Shown: positions 48,200-60,369, counted from the stretch's first letter. The stretch: DNA of 64,000 nt from Lithospermum erythrorhizon (GCA_019722365.1 JADFUC010000849.1:1-64000); one strand, 5' to 3'. The notes: generated by a model from the sequence alone, not told the origin. Numbers and translations: made by a program.

Positions 48200-48770
48200 G
48201 AGATAAACCTGGTTGTAAACAAAGTCCATACATATGAATTTGATCGGTTCTTTGGCTGCCTTGGGTATTCTACACACTGTGTCTGTTTTGGGTATAGGTA
48301 CCCTTTGCCTATCGTCCTTCAAGATTTTCTTGCTAAATCATGAACTAGCCAAGATATCAATGATTTTAGCTCTCAGTTGTTTTTTCAGTTCTTTTTTGGC
48401 TTTGCTTGATCTTCTTGTGGGATGTCAATGATGTAGTTATATGTGAAGAGATAACTACACAAATAGCCCCTCCAAGTTTGGCAAGAACTAGAATCTTAAT
48501 TCCCGGAGTATGCATTGGTATAACGTAATCTTTGAGTTTCAAACTCGTTGTACAAATGGTTATTTTATTCCATAACACCCGGGAACTACAATTGAACGAA
48601 TACATATATGAGTGATTTATACAATAAGTTTGTAATTTTAGAGATTACCATTGCTCTTATATAAATTTTTAAACTAAGTCCATTTTTATCGAACTTTATG
48701 AACTTTACTTGTTGACTCTCTACTACGATGTGTTTGCACTCCACCCTTGCTAACTTGCAAATGCCTCCTA
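48200..48770. other. Intergenic spacer
   Basis: Frames of 65 codons (48234-48431, +) and 79 codons (48605-48366, -) overlap each other and show no domain. No feature supported. Confidence 0.4.
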
Positions 48771-49254
48771 AGTATTATAAGCTGTAGCGTCAGAGCCTGT
48801 ATGCGAATTTGACCGGATGCACGATTTGGGAAAAAAAAAATCAAACTGAATTTCGTTTTTTTGCATCAGTAACTGGGTTCTATATCGTAAAACCTGCTCG
48901 ACCTTATTTTTTGCTTCCTGGCCCGTATTTCCGGATCTGACCGATTTTGACCTCTCTATTGGGCTGATTTTTCCTAGATTTAGACATGATTTTGGGCCAG
49001 ATTTAGGTTCAAAGTTTGGGCTTTTGCTTATTTTCCGCTTAACTATATACAATATTTACAACAATAATAATAACCTCCAAAGTCCAAAATAATAACATAA
49101 TGTTCAAAACTCCAAACTTCTAAAAACATGAATAATAATAAGTTCAAATGCTCGAATACAAGAATAATATCTCTAAATACAGTTAATAATAAATAAAAGC
49201 TCAAATGTCCAAAATACAAAGAAAATACTTCCTTAAATAAATCGATACATCCAC

Positions 49255-49585
49255 AAGACAACTCATTTAAGCTTCCAAATAGAATTTACCTCTACAAAAA
49301 TTAAATAAATATATATAAACATGTAAAAGAAAAAAAAAACATAACAATTACAAAAATAATGATATAAACATATCATATGAAATTTTCTCATACTTCTCAA
49401 GTCTCAACATCTTCCAAGATAACTCTCAAGAAACTTTCAAAGTAGAATTCATCTCTACAAAAATAAAATAGATATATTAGTGTTAAATATAAAAATGTAA
49501 AAGAAAAAAAAATACATAACAATTACAAGAATAATGATATAAAACATACCATATGAAATATTCTCATACTTCAACATCTTTCATT
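49255..49585. repeat. Tandem duplication of about 170 bp in the hAT 3' region
   Basis: 49255-49415 and 49425-49585 share the order AGAATTYAYCTCTACAAAAAT, ATGTAAAAGAAAAAAAA, CATAACAATTACAA, ATAATGATATAAA and CATATGAAATTTTCTCATACTT with minor differences. Confidence 0.78.
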
Positions 49586-51920
49586 TTAGCTTCTAAATCA
49601 ATCCGGCCTTTAGTTTTTAACCAATTTTGAGCACACACAAGTATTTCGACCGTTTTTGGATTCAAAGAACTTCTATACTCATTCAAAACTCTACCTCCTG
49701 TGTTAAATGCTTGTTCAGAAGCAACTGTAGAAACTGGAATAGCTAAAACATCTCTAGCAATCTTAGACAAAACATGCTATTCGCGTAATTTATTTCTCTC
49801 ACCATTCTGTAACGTTTCAAATCTCAACGTTCTCAAGTTCACTCCAAATATCGAGTCAATTCACATTTATTTTCCAAGGACTTCCACATCCAACTCCATT
49901 TGAAATCTCAGAGTCCATCTTTTTCCCAATTTAACGATCTCTCTCTTCATTAACAACATTGTAAATTAGAATTACATTGACTTTTTTGGATGCATAGCGA
50001 TCCATGTATTCTCGATACAATACTTCTAATTCCAATTTGATTTTTTCAACCATCGCCTTTATCCTTCACGATCCTTCCAATAGCATTCTCACCATATAAC
50101 TTTTTGAAGCAAAACTCAAGGTACTTAAATTTATATCTAGGATCAAAGACAACTTCCATAAGCACCAGATTGTTCTTAACACTAGCATTAATCCAATACT
50201 GACAAATTGACTTTCATATTGTTAAAGCCATCTTCTTCAAACAAAGATCATCACTACTAGAGTTTTCTTATCACACATCATAACAATTTTTCTAAAGCAA
50301 CGAGGAAGATGTAACAAATTACAACCGTAAAATGCTAAAAGAGACTCATAAAACAAACCTAGAAACTTGACAAATGCTCACCCTTAGCCAATCATCATTA
50401 TCGTGAGGTCTACAAAGAGGAACATTTTTTCTTCAAAGCTTTTGAAATAACTACAATAACTAGCATGTTCCCTCCTCAACCTATCGAAAAGCTTTTGATA
50501 CTCTAATTGTCAAGCTTCAAGCATCAAGTATGTCGAATTCCATCGGGTCTCAATATCAAGAAAAACCCCTTACACTCCAATTTTCCAAGGAAACATTCAA
50601 AACAATTTACTCCTCGGCGATGACTACAAACTTGATAGCACATCTAATCTTCAAGATCAAGTAGATTGCTCTTTCAAATCTTCTTTAACAACGAAAGTTG
50701 CATAAGCAAAGACATCTAACATGCAAGTATTTGTTTTTCACAATCTCCTCCCTCCAATTACCTTGTTTGCAATCTTAAAGCTCCACTATTTGAAGATGCA
50801 TTATCAATAAGCATCGTTAGAATTTTATCAAACCTCTATTCATTTAAACAAGTCTCAACAACTTTCCCTATCATTTCCCTTTATGATCTTTCTAATCAAA
50901 CAAAATTCAAGATTTTTTCAAGTTTCCAACTATCATCAATATAATAAGCAAATAAACCAAGTAACTAATATTCTGGAATCAAGTCCAAATTTATCCAGAG
51001 TTAAGCACAACCTTTGATCATAAAATTTCACACGAAGTTTTTTCCTTCATATAATGAGCAAATAAAACCAAGTAACTAATATTCTCAATCAAGTCCAAAT
51101 GCATCTCAGAAGTTACAATAACCTCCGATCTTTAAGTAAAATTTTCAACACGAAGTTTTTCCTTTTCATACAATCTAAAACAATCAAGAATAACAAGATC
51201 TCTAATAATGAAGTATAAACCTAGGCTCTAATACTCTAACAAACTCCCTAAATCCTTCTCTTTCAACAAAATTAAATGGTAACTCATCAACTATATGCAT
51301 ATTAGATTAAAAAATCCCTAAGTTTCTGAATAACAAGGCCTTTACTCTTTATACCTACTATTGAACGTGATCCATCACTTTCTTTAGCACACATATCATT
51401 AATTCCCGGTTGATTCTTATCTTTCTCCGGAACAATTTTCTCAGTCCATGGAGCTGATGGACACCTTTTGTTATGATTATTTAATGATCTGGTACCATGT
51501 TTATTAGTATCAATCGCATGTTTTAAGAAAATGCATCTTTCCTCTTCTCAATTCTTTCTATAGTAAAGCTTGCCAAATTTGAATAAGTTTTATCATTGCT
51601 CGGGCCCAAAGAAGCATTTCCAAGCTGGGACAGTCCCAACTTGTCTTATAGAGGTTCGTATGAGGTTTATAATTAGCAGGATGTTTAGTAGGACGCTTTT
51701 ATGTGAGCCATAACCTGCAGAGGCATCTTCCGAGTTGACTCCATCTTGCAACTCATTGTTCTCGCCAAAGTCCCAATAATCCGCCATAGTTTCACCTTCT
51801 GCCAATGTAGGAATCGATCCGTATTTATTCAACCATATTACCGGGCAAAGACTGGCAAAGTAGCATAACAAATGTAAACATATGACACATATTTGCAAAA
51901 AAAAACAAAATTTCAAACAA
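49560..51920 (-). pseudogene. hAT transposase (broken)
   Basis: Fragments in order on the - strand: MADYWDFGENNELQDG (about 51805-51760) as a possible N-terminus; HGTRSLNNHNKRCP (about 51500-51460), the distal half of a BED zinc finger; VVFDPRYKFKYLEFCFKKLY (about 50155-50097), the hAT core 'LDPR.K...L...'; and [20 protein letters not shown] in a 68-codon open frame (49770-49564), the classic hATC dimerisation motif 'P.SS..SE..FS..G.....R..L'. Stops and frameshifts occur between the blocks. Confidence 0.85.
50950..51175. repeat. Tandem duplication of about 115 bp inside the hAT transposase
   Basis: AGCAAATAAACCAAGTAACT at about 50947 recurs as AGCAAATAAAACCAAGTAAC at about 51058. Each is followed by ATCAAGTCCAAAT and by CACGAAGTTTTTTCCTT about 100 bp later. 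It disrupts the transposase reading frame. Confidence 0.78.
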
Positions 51921-52548
51921 ACAAAACAAAGAAATTACATATTAGCATATTCACTGGCAGTAGCAAACATATTTAAACATAATTTTATACCAGATTAAAC
52001 ATAAACTAAACTATTATTTACTGGATATAATTTTTTAAAGCAAATTATAAACAAACTTACAGTAGTCCACAAAAATATTAACAAATTAAATATATTACCA
52101 TATCGAAATTTACTATAAAATTAAATCATAATCAAATATTAAAAATAATAAACAACTATTAAACAAATAATCAAAGTTTAAAAAATTAAAAATTTAAAAT
52201 TTACCAAACTTCATTGAGGGAGGATTTGCGCTGAGCGAAATATGGAGGAGCCGGGAAGCGTAGGGAGGGATTCGCGCTGACTCAGAGGGATGGACCATGT
52301 CACGGTAGAGATAAATGGTAGACTCGATTTTGCTAGGGTAGGTTTTTGTTAATTAGTTAGAACTTAAAAATATTTTATTAAATAACCGGACCGGACCGGA
52401 TTATATCCGTATTAGCTAATTAATAACCGGATCCGGTCCGGTTATTAATATTTTACACGTTATTATCCGATCCGGGTCCGACTCGATTTATATGGTGCAC
52501 CGCGGACCGGACCGGATTCGGATTTTCCAACAGATCCAACCGATGCCC

Positions 52549-53038
52549 TATTGTATATTATCCGACCCTCTAGCTTCTAAAGACAGTGAAGAATGTTAAT
52601 GTAATGTAATGAAATGTTTTATTATAGTACTCCATATGAAAACACTATTATATGCCTCACAATATATGCTCTCATGTCTCTCAAAACTCTTTTATGATCA
52701 TATTCTATGTATGTGGTATTTTTTTCATAAAAGACTCAGTAAGCTCAAATATATATAGGATAACAAAGATCATAGGTGAAAACCTAAACCTAATAGGGAA
52801 ACAGTCTTTATTACCGAAAAAGCCTCAAAACCGTCTTCCGCTTTCCATATCTGCTACACCCATCGGGGGTTCTATCAGGACCATCGCTCCCGATTGGGGT
52901 CCCGATCGAAGTCTTCAAAATGTTCCAGTAGCGTTTTTGGGACCTCACCATTGCACCCGATCCGGGTCTCGATGAGTCTTCTCTAATTTCTTTGAAATTG
53001 TTCTTCACATCTAATAATGTGAACTCCGATAACAATTT
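52549..53038 (-). mobile_element. Copia-like internal leader downstream of an LTR (fragment)
   Basis: On the - strand, TTATCGGAGTTCAC directly after the LTR end at 53039 resembles a TATCAGAGC-type PBS. Further leader-like sequence runs to about 52800. No gag or pol motif. The open frames over it on both strands are probably not coding. Confidence 0.4.
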
Positions 53039-53255
53039 TGATAGAATATTATAGTTTGATAATTGTGGCTTGGATGATCTCAATGGAGACCGAGAATTTT
53101 ATTTGTAGATGTTTCTTATGATAGAGATTACAATAAAATCATATGAAAAGATATGATGTCATACAATCAAATCAAATCATAATCCTAACAAATCATCAAT
53201 CAAATTCCTATCAAATCATAATCTAATCATCTCTAATAATATCTCTAATAGTTAT
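53039..53255 (-). repeat. Copia-type LTR copy A
   Basis: On the - strand it ends ...ATAATATTCTATCA, contains TACAAATAAAA (TATA-like) and the phrase GTCTCCATTGAGATCATCCA, and aligns over about 210 bp with copy B at 53393-53607. Confidence 0.6.
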
Positions 53256-53392
53256 ATGATGGATAAAAGATTGAAATTGCAATAAAAAAATTGGTTGTCC
53301 CGCGGATGGAAATGGTGGTGTACCATTCGCCGGCTTAGCGGAAGATTTTGATGATTATCACGTGTCACTACTGGACGAATAACCTCTCGATA

Positions 53393-53607
53393 CTCACGAT
53401 AATATTATAATTTCAAAATTGTGGCTTGAATGATCTCAATGGAGACCAAACCTTTTATTTATAGATATTTCTTATGATAGAGATTACAATAAAATCATAT
53501 CAACAGATATAATATCATACAATCAAATCAAATCACAATCCTAACAAATCATCAATCAAATTTCTATCAAATCATAACCTAATCATCTCTAATAATATCT
53601 CAAATAG
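53393..53607 (-). repeat. Copia-type LTR copy B
   Basis: Direct repeat of copy A in the same orientation, with the better TATA-like motif CTATAAATAAAAG on the - strand (about 53452-53464). It too is followed by a PBS-like GTGAGTATCGAGAGG on the - strand (about 53395-53375). Confidence 0.6.
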
Positions 53608-53649
53608 ATTCACACAATCACACCAGCTTTAAAAGCTAGTTGACCGCCC

Positions 53650-56440
53650 TATAAATGATCAAACCTGTTCATAGATTGTACATTAAATCCTGATAAATGT
53701 GGAATGGGAAGAAGTCAACATCTTCAACTGCACTGTTGTCCTGTTTCCATATCCATGGGGTTCATTCAATATTTTGGATAACTTTCCCTTTATCAATTAA
53801 ATGCATATACCAACTCTTCGTCCTTAGCTTTCTGCAAGATGCTATCTGACGCTTTAAATTTTCCATGAAGAAAGAAAGCGGACTTTGTCTGAAGTCAAGG
53901 TTATTCTACAAATTAATCTGGATAGAAAATTGTATTTCATTTCACCTTGTGTACTACATATATAATTAGATTCACTAAGGGTATTGAAAATTTGTTATAG
54001 TATATGCACAAACTGACACTTTTTTTTCGTTTCATACTTTCGACATATTTAATTTTTAAATTTTAAATATATGTCAAAATATATAGCCATGGCAAAATCC
54101 TAAGCTTTATCCATTTATAATCAATTAGTGTTATTATGGATCCTCATGAGCTCTTATCAATGATACATTGTACATAACATGCAAGTTGGTGGTAGATAAG
54201 CTGCATGCTTTGATCAAATTTATTAGTCGAATAAATGAAAGCGGAAAATAAATGTTCAACTAGCTTAGAGGGCCATGCTGGTATGGCAAAACGCACTTAC
54301 AGAGACGTGGTAGTGTTTGCTGTTTGTTTAATATAATGTAGATAAGCATTAACGAACCGTATCATTACCTAACCGTGAATTTGCTCTCCATTTGTTTATC
54401 TACATGGCCACTCATAGTGGAGAAACCGGGGAGTAATCGCCTCCTAGTTTTTGAAAAATTATTTTTGTTGAATTGTTTTTAAAAAGATATAATAATTCTT
54501 TTAAAAATTACAAGTATTTATCCCCTTTAAATTTTTATATTTTTCTTTATAATTATGTTATCGCAACTGGCCCACTTTATATAAAAATCTTGGCTCCACC
54601 TCTAACTTACGCCAGAAATATAATTGAGGAGACTACAACTCTTTCCAATTTAAAATAGTTGAAATTAGTTTTCACATGAAAAATTGATAATGAATAAATT
54701 TTAATTGCATTAGGCGAAAACTTTACAAATTAACTATTTTGATGGTCACAATTTTGAAAACATGGGATGGGAGTACTTAATAAAATAAGACCTAGAACTT
54801 AGAAGTAATTGATAGTCACAATTTTGAAAACATGAATACAGTACCTCAATTATTTTAAATGGGATGAAGTAAATTATTTATATGTTTATCGGATTTAGTA
54901 TTTGGATGGTCACCATTTCGAACTCTGGTAACTTAGGTAAAAGGTCTTTGAAGCTTGATTTTTTTTATAATGTACCATTTTATAGTTATATTATTAAAAT
55001 TTTAACCAAATTATATAATTTTTTTTAAAGAAACCTCATTTTTTTTTCAATCTTAAAAGTAGAAAATATCCTAAAAAATATAGGATAATTATAAAGAAGT
55101 ATATTAATTAGTACTAAAAATGGGTAAGTGATGACTGATTATATTGTTTGATGTGTAAGCCAATATAAAATGTAAATAAATTGGGAAAAATATTGTTTAG
55201 TGAAAGAAGTGTTTAGTGTAGTTGATAATCGAGTTATTATCAATAATAATTGGAAAAAATGTAGATAAATTTATAGTGTAAGCCGATATAAAATGAAAAT
55301 TTTGGATGTCATAGCACATTATAGTTGTAATAACTTTGAATAAATAATGAATGTCTGCTTTTCAATTTAAATCCATCCCCTAATAGCATACACACACATT
55401 ATATGTATATAATAAATATATTATATATATATGTATTATATATATATATTATAATATATGATATACAATATATAATATTTTAGTTTGATGATTTTTTTAA
55501 TTTTAATTCTTGATAATGATATTCTATCTCTTTTGTTATTTTAGATTTTCAATTTTTTACAATATATGAGATATATCACTATGATTATTGATATATGCAG
55601 TGGAAAAATTAGTGACTAGTGCAATGTACAATACCTATTTATCTTGTTGCTTGACATGCTTTTGATTGGTTATCACTTGTTTATATATATTGAGTATGAT
55701 TTTATTTTTGTATTTCTATTTTTGTTTCAAATTAAAAAACAACTATTCCATTCATTTTAAAATTTAATAAACTTTCTACTTATTAATAACTTATTAATTA
55801 ATTTTTATATATATTATGAAAAATTATAACAAAGAATATTATGAAAATATTTTTAAAACGAATTCAACGATATTTCAATTTTATATTTTTTATTGAAGAA
55901 TAAAAAGTGAATTAAGCACAAAGCCTTAACACGAAATTCATACTCACAATAAAACCTTAACACGAAATCCCAAATAAAATGTCAATTAATTTTAAAAAAA
56001 AGTAAATAACATGTTTGATGTTCTTTTTTACAATCAACATGGATGCTGCTTGTATGACGAAAAGGCCTGAAGAATTTTAAAAGTGGAGCGTTGGATATTT
56101 CCCCACTCAAAGTTATTCTATTCAATTACTAAAAACAATTGTGGTATTTAAGACCAAGACCTGATTTACCAAAAGACAAAATCAAGATCAAGATTTATGT
56201 GTTTAAAAATTTGGTTTAAGCATTATGATTAAATTTAGTTCCACCGTTGAATCCATCATTTTGATAAGGATTATTACGATCATGTGCTGATTGTTGTTAG
56301 TTGAAATAATTTAAAGTCCTTTGTGCACTAATTACGTAATGGTACTTTGTAGTGCTAATTCATTACTAATAACCTATATATACATTCAATAATGCGTAAT
56401 TACATGTAATTATTTCGATTAACGTCATGTAGTTTGGTCG
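53650..56440. other. AT-rich intergenic spacer
   Basis: No gene recognised. It contains a short direct repeat, GTCACAATTTTGAAAACATG (54744 and 54813), a MITE-like end GATGGGAGTACT at about 54767, and an AT-dinucleotide-rich tract at 55400-55480. Confidence 0.5.
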
Positions 56441-56559
56441 ATATTAATATACGGCAACGCCCCGCTGTGATTCAAACGATCTTATGGTAGCTCCAGCGCT
56501 GAAACGGCGAGTGTAAAGCCATGTATACGTCTCGCCAAACTCTAACATCCCCCATAAAT

Positions 56560-57266
56560 TGAAACCACTAATTTTCTCATTTATATGCTTAGTATAAATG
56601 TACATATCTCACACCTAAAGATTGAGAGCTCTCACATTTATTCTCTTCCTATAAATAAAATCCTACCTTCTCTGTGAGTGATTCTTTGATTGAAAAAGAT
56701 AAAAAGGTTTTTTTTATATATATATATTACAAACCTCAAGAAATTATTACACCACTTAACTAAAGTAGACACCTCTTTCATTTCTTTACAAAGGAAGTCG
56801 GGTTCTGCCATCACTTAATATTATAATTCCCTGTTCACATATTTACATATCATTTACATATTTTACCTATCGCCGATGACATATTCACTTATCAGTTGAA
56901 CTCTTTTAAATCACTATCAGACTTGAGCACCTTCAACATCCGCAGATATTATATTCAGAGGCTATCATTGTCATCACCATTGAAAAGTAATATCGTCGTA
57001 ATAAAAGATATTCCGCGCCTACCGACAGCTGATCATTTATCAAAGTCAGATGAAGTTCCTTTGCGTGAGACCCATTCCTACTGCTCTAACTTGGGCCTAT
57101 CGGGAGAATTTTCGCACACCTCCCGCTGGATTCTGTGTTGTCGCCGGGAGACGCACTGAATTTAGCACTGGTGGCCCTCTCTAAGGCGTGCTCGCTGACC
57201 ACGTAAAAGAAATCGGAGGACCCTCAAGTTAATGAGGTAAATACACCGTCGTTTTTTGCCTCAACA
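56560..57266 (+). repeat. LTR of a Ty3 Tat-clade element (left border approximate)
   Basis: It contains a CTATAAATAAAATCC promoter motif (about 56650), a pyrimidine-rich leader, and toward the end GGATTCTGTGTTGTCGCC and GAAATCGGAGGACCCTCAAG. These are phrases typical, from memory, of plant Tat/Retand LTR 3' regions. It ends GCCTCAACA immediately before a PBS. The left border is not resolved. Confidence 0.6.
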
Positions 57267-57268
57267 AT

Positions 57269-57286
57269 TTGGTGCCCAATCACCGG
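57269..57286 (+). other. Primer-binding site of Tat-like element
   Basis: TTGGTGCCCAATCACCGG resembles the TTGGCGCCCACCGTGGGG PBS used by plant Tat-clade elements, placed directly after the LTR. Confidence 0.6.
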
Positions 57287-57289
57287 AGT

Positions 57290-58086
57290 TTAAAAAAGCC
57301 TTGCATTTATTGGGCCTATCACTGTGTTAAGTCGGAACATATCTCAAGTACTAAATTCAGGGATTTAGACTAGACGACCTATTAGAGTGTTTTGAATTTG
57401 ATACTTGATCAAATGGCTGGTAAAGAAAAGTTCTAAGTGCCACCCCAAACCACTATTACAAGAGACAACCAAGAAAGAAGCCGGTGATTCCATCATCCGA
57501 CAGACGACCGTGACCTCCAACAAGTAATTGTCTACAAAGTGACACCCGAAACCGACACCACACCTGGGGAACAAGTATTATTTCTACCCATCATGGGCGA
57601 GAAACCATCCAACCACTAAGGCTATTTCCCAACGTCGAGGTGATTCCGATTACGTTAAAGTCCCTTCTAAATGGTAGGAAAACAATCAATCGGAAAGCAA
57701 CTCAAATGAAGAAACAACCTGTGCTCTACCGAACCGAAAGCACGCTAACCAAACTTACTTGGGTGGGGCCATCGATCGAGGAACAAGTCAATTCATTGAA
57801 TCTAAAAGATAGGCGAGACTGCCCCTTACGCCGAAAGTTACAAAGCAAGTTAATCTTATACCCTTCCCGTAGTGAACAAGAAAATGGTGTAAGAGAGTCG
57901 TCTCCGACGGAACCGACCGCTGCTTAATATACGGGCCCCCGCCTTCTACATATCAGCTCTTTCTCATGACAATTCAACTTGGCTTATCGCTCCTAGTGTC
58001 TCAAACAAACGAATTTGGAAAACTAATTGAACCGAAGTTGACAATCAGACCGGTGATTCTAGCACCAAAAAAGAACTTACAATCAA
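57290..58086 (+). pseudogene. Tat-like internal region, 5' part
   Basis: This follows the PBS and should be leader or gag. The longest open stretch (57640-57927) has no clear capsid motif. The sequence is interrupted at 58087 by a Cassandra-type element. Confidence 0.4.
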
Positions 58087-58388
58087 CGTAACGCCCCCAC
58101 CGCCTCACCGGCAAGCGTGACGCGGTCAGATTCACGCTGACCGGCCTCACAAACCACAGTCTTTCCAAAGATCGCCATTCTCACCACGTGCTCACCTCGT
58201 AAACTTCAGCCGGCCAAATTCATGCATCCCTTAGAAGTTACTCCAGTCAAGCAAGCTTAACAATGGAGTTCTTATAGGACGAAGCCTCGAAAAGAAGGCA
58301 AGACGCATCTCTTGCGGGTACGAAGAGTACCAATCAAATCATATCAAACATATCACACACACACACATTTTCGCGATCGGGTATTACA
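58087..58388 (-). repeat. Cassandra 3' LTR
   Basis: 302 bp from TGTAATACCCG to GGGCGTTACG on the - strand. It is homologous to 58562-58841 but with more indels, and its 5S-like segment (58210-58272) is more damaged. Confidence 0.82.
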
Positions 58389-58561
58389 ACTTCCCCCCAC
58401 TTAAATACTCAACATCCTCGTTGAGCCACAACACATCCAGGACCGTACCATCCGTGTGAGATTCTAGAGGTGTCTCCTACGGCCTCAAGAGGTGTTCCGC
58501 ACTTTGCACCGCATAAAGACTTGGGCCCCACAGCCTGAACGGCTTTGCTCCGGCTACCACT

Positions 58562-58841
58562 TGTAACACCCCACCGGCTCATTCACGGATCGGCCTCACA
58601 AACCACCACCACAGTCTTTCCAAAGACGCTTTTTCCTCACCCACGTGCTCACCGAAAACTTCCTAGCTGGTCACCCATCCTAGAAGTTACTCCCAGTCAA
58701 GCACGCTTTAATGGAGTTCTTAAAGGACGAAGCCTAAAAAGAAGATGATCTTGGTGGTACGAAGAAAATCTTCAATCAAATCATATCAAACATATCATAC
58801 ACACACACACATACATTTCTTAGAAGCGAATCCGTATTACA
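58562..58841 (-). repeat. Cassandra 5' LTR
   Basis: 280 bp from TGTAATACGG to GGGGTGTTACA on the - strand. It contains the better preserved 5S-like segment at 58664-58720 and a CA-repeat (about 58799-58810). Confidence 0.82.
58664..58720 (-). other. 5S rRNA-like segment in Cassandra LTR
   Basis: On the - strand it reads AGAACTCCATTAAAGCGTGCTTG, then GGGAGTAACTTC, then AGGATGGGTGACC. This matches the internal control region of plant 5S rRNA (the 'GAACTCC...TTAAGCGTGCTTGGGCGAGAGTAGTA...GGATGGGTGACC' stretch). The C-box GGATGGGTGACC is intact. It is a fragment within a retroelement, not a functional 5S gene. Confidence 0.82.
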
Positions 58842-59521
58842 ACAAATTGTAACGACCACTTCCCCAAAGCGGCCTCCCCCGAGGTCAGTGGGACCATCAT
58901 CAACCTGTATAATCAGAGTCACCAACGATGGATAATGATTAAAACGACTTTATTTAACATCATAATAAAACAATACAACTCGGCCCATCTAAAGGAATCT
59001 AAACCAACAATACAACCCAAAGTAACAATATAAGTACAATATCAACCTAATTTGTTTCAGGAAGACAAGACAACCATAATTATTACATACAACAAAAACT
59101 TCAAAGAAGATAAAAGTATGATCATTGAGTATTCAAGCCACTCATCGCGCATCTCGGTACGCACCACTCTACCAACGATCTCTGGGTCATCCTGCGACAA
59201 TCCCAGCATAAACGCATAGTAGTGAAATAGGAGTCAACTAAAAAGTTCGAGGAAAAATAAATGCCACATAAGTTAACCTACCTTATCATACAAATAATAA
59301 TAATTTAAATCTCACCTATTTAAAGACTTATATACCTACATAGTTGGTGTTTGCATGTTGGCCACACCCTAAATCTTACTTAATGACTTTCCGACTAACA
59401 CCGATAAACCCACATGTAATTACAATAGACCCCACAAAGTTATACTCCCCTAGTCATCAATCACTCATCAACTGTATACCACCATCCAGATTCTAAATCA
59501 TGATGCATGTTCTCAACCTGG

Positions 59522-59990
59522 TTAATCTACAACGCCTTATACCGAAGTATAAATGGAGTAATCAACGCCTTATACCAAGTATAAAGTCGAGCAAACAACG
59601 CTCTTATACCGACGTATAAAGTTGATAAACAACGCCTTTATACCGAATGAGTAAAGTTTATAAGTAAACAACGCCTTATACCGACGTATAAACTCGATAA
59701 TAACGCTTTATACCGACGATAAAGTCGAGTATACAACGCCTTATACCGACCTATAAAAACCGATACACAACGCCTATACCGACGTATAAAAGCTGATAAT
59801 AACGTTTGTTCGACGTATAAAATTGATACACAACGCCTTATACCCACGCATAAAATGTATACACAACGCCTTATACCAATGATAAAAGTCGATACACAAC
59901 GCCTTATACCTACTATAAGTTTATATACAACGCTTATACCGACGTATAAAGCTCGAGGCAACAACGCCTATACCCACGTAGAGCAAATGA
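59522..59990 (-). repeat. Expanded palindromic subrepeat array in LTR
   Basis: About 15 tandem units of roughly 28-33 bp of the form CAACGCCTTATACCGACGTATAAAGTYGATA. Each contains the inverted core TTATAC-CGAC-GTATAA. Units vary by indels. The same core occurs a few times each in the LTRs at 1420-1720, 8730-9000 and 11640-11830. Confidence 0.88.
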
Positions 59991-60369
59991 TAAACAATCT
60001 ATGTAGCCACCTAACCTATAACTACATCCTAAATTTTAGGTCATATCCTAATACTCAAGTCACCTCAAAGATACGTATAACTCTAGCCATCACCTCACAA
60101 CAACCAACTACTTTACTCCCAACAATATTAAAGTGCTAATGCAGCCTAAAAAACAAAGACACAATTGTAAATCACAAATCACCGACAAGGCCACATAAAT
60201 CCCAAAAGTGCCGATGCCACGTATACAAGGCCGACAAGGCCACGTAATACAAAAGCGCAGAAATGTTAAGTTCAAGCCATCACTTACCTCCAAAGAATCT
60301 TCGCTACGTAACACAATCACATAATATAACATGATCACACAATTAACTACATTATTCATGAAGGCCGAC

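Larger units (their letters stand above)
48780..52548 (-). mobile_element. hAT-superfamily DNA transposon, decayed
   Basis: Read on the - strand from a TAGGGCATCGG-like end (about 52547). Subterminal repeats rich in CCGGTCCGG/GGACCGGA lie at 52380-52520. A BED-type zinc-finger remnant follows at about 51520-51400, then transposase core fragments, then the hATC dimerisation domain at 49770-49564. The left end, near 48785, is poorly defined. Frameshifts and two internal tandem duplications show it is inactive. Confidence 0.78.
58087..58841 (-). mobile_element. Cassandra-type TRIM retrotransposon with 5S rRNA-derived LTRs, structurally complete
   Basis: Two direct LTRs on the - strand (58841-58562 and 58388-58087) flank a 173 bp non-coding domain. 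On the - strand the first LTR ends in GGGGTGTTACA. It is followed by GTGGTAGCCGGAGC, a degenerate TGGTATCAGAGC PBS. The interior ends in AAGTGGGGGGAAG, a strong polypurine tract, just before the second LTR. Each LTR holds a stretch similar to 5S rRNA. LTR size (about 280-300 bp), tiny interior, lack of ORFs and the 5S segment match the Cassandra family. It depends on proteins from other elements. No clean target duplication was seen. Confidence 0.85.

Noticed and set aside
52811..53083. - strand open frame of 90 codons
   Set aside because: It runs across an LTR end and a PBS-like site of a copia fragment, so it is leader sequence rather than a gene.
58664..58720. Functional 5S rRNA gene
   Set aside because: Only an internal part of 5S is present, with changes, and it sits inside a TRIM LTR with a matching second LTR, so it belongs to a Cassandra-type element.
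59522..59990. CRISPR-like array of short repeats
   Set aside because: The window is a plant nuclear genome, units are directly adjacent without unique spacers, and the same unit occurs in homologous retrotransposon LTRs.
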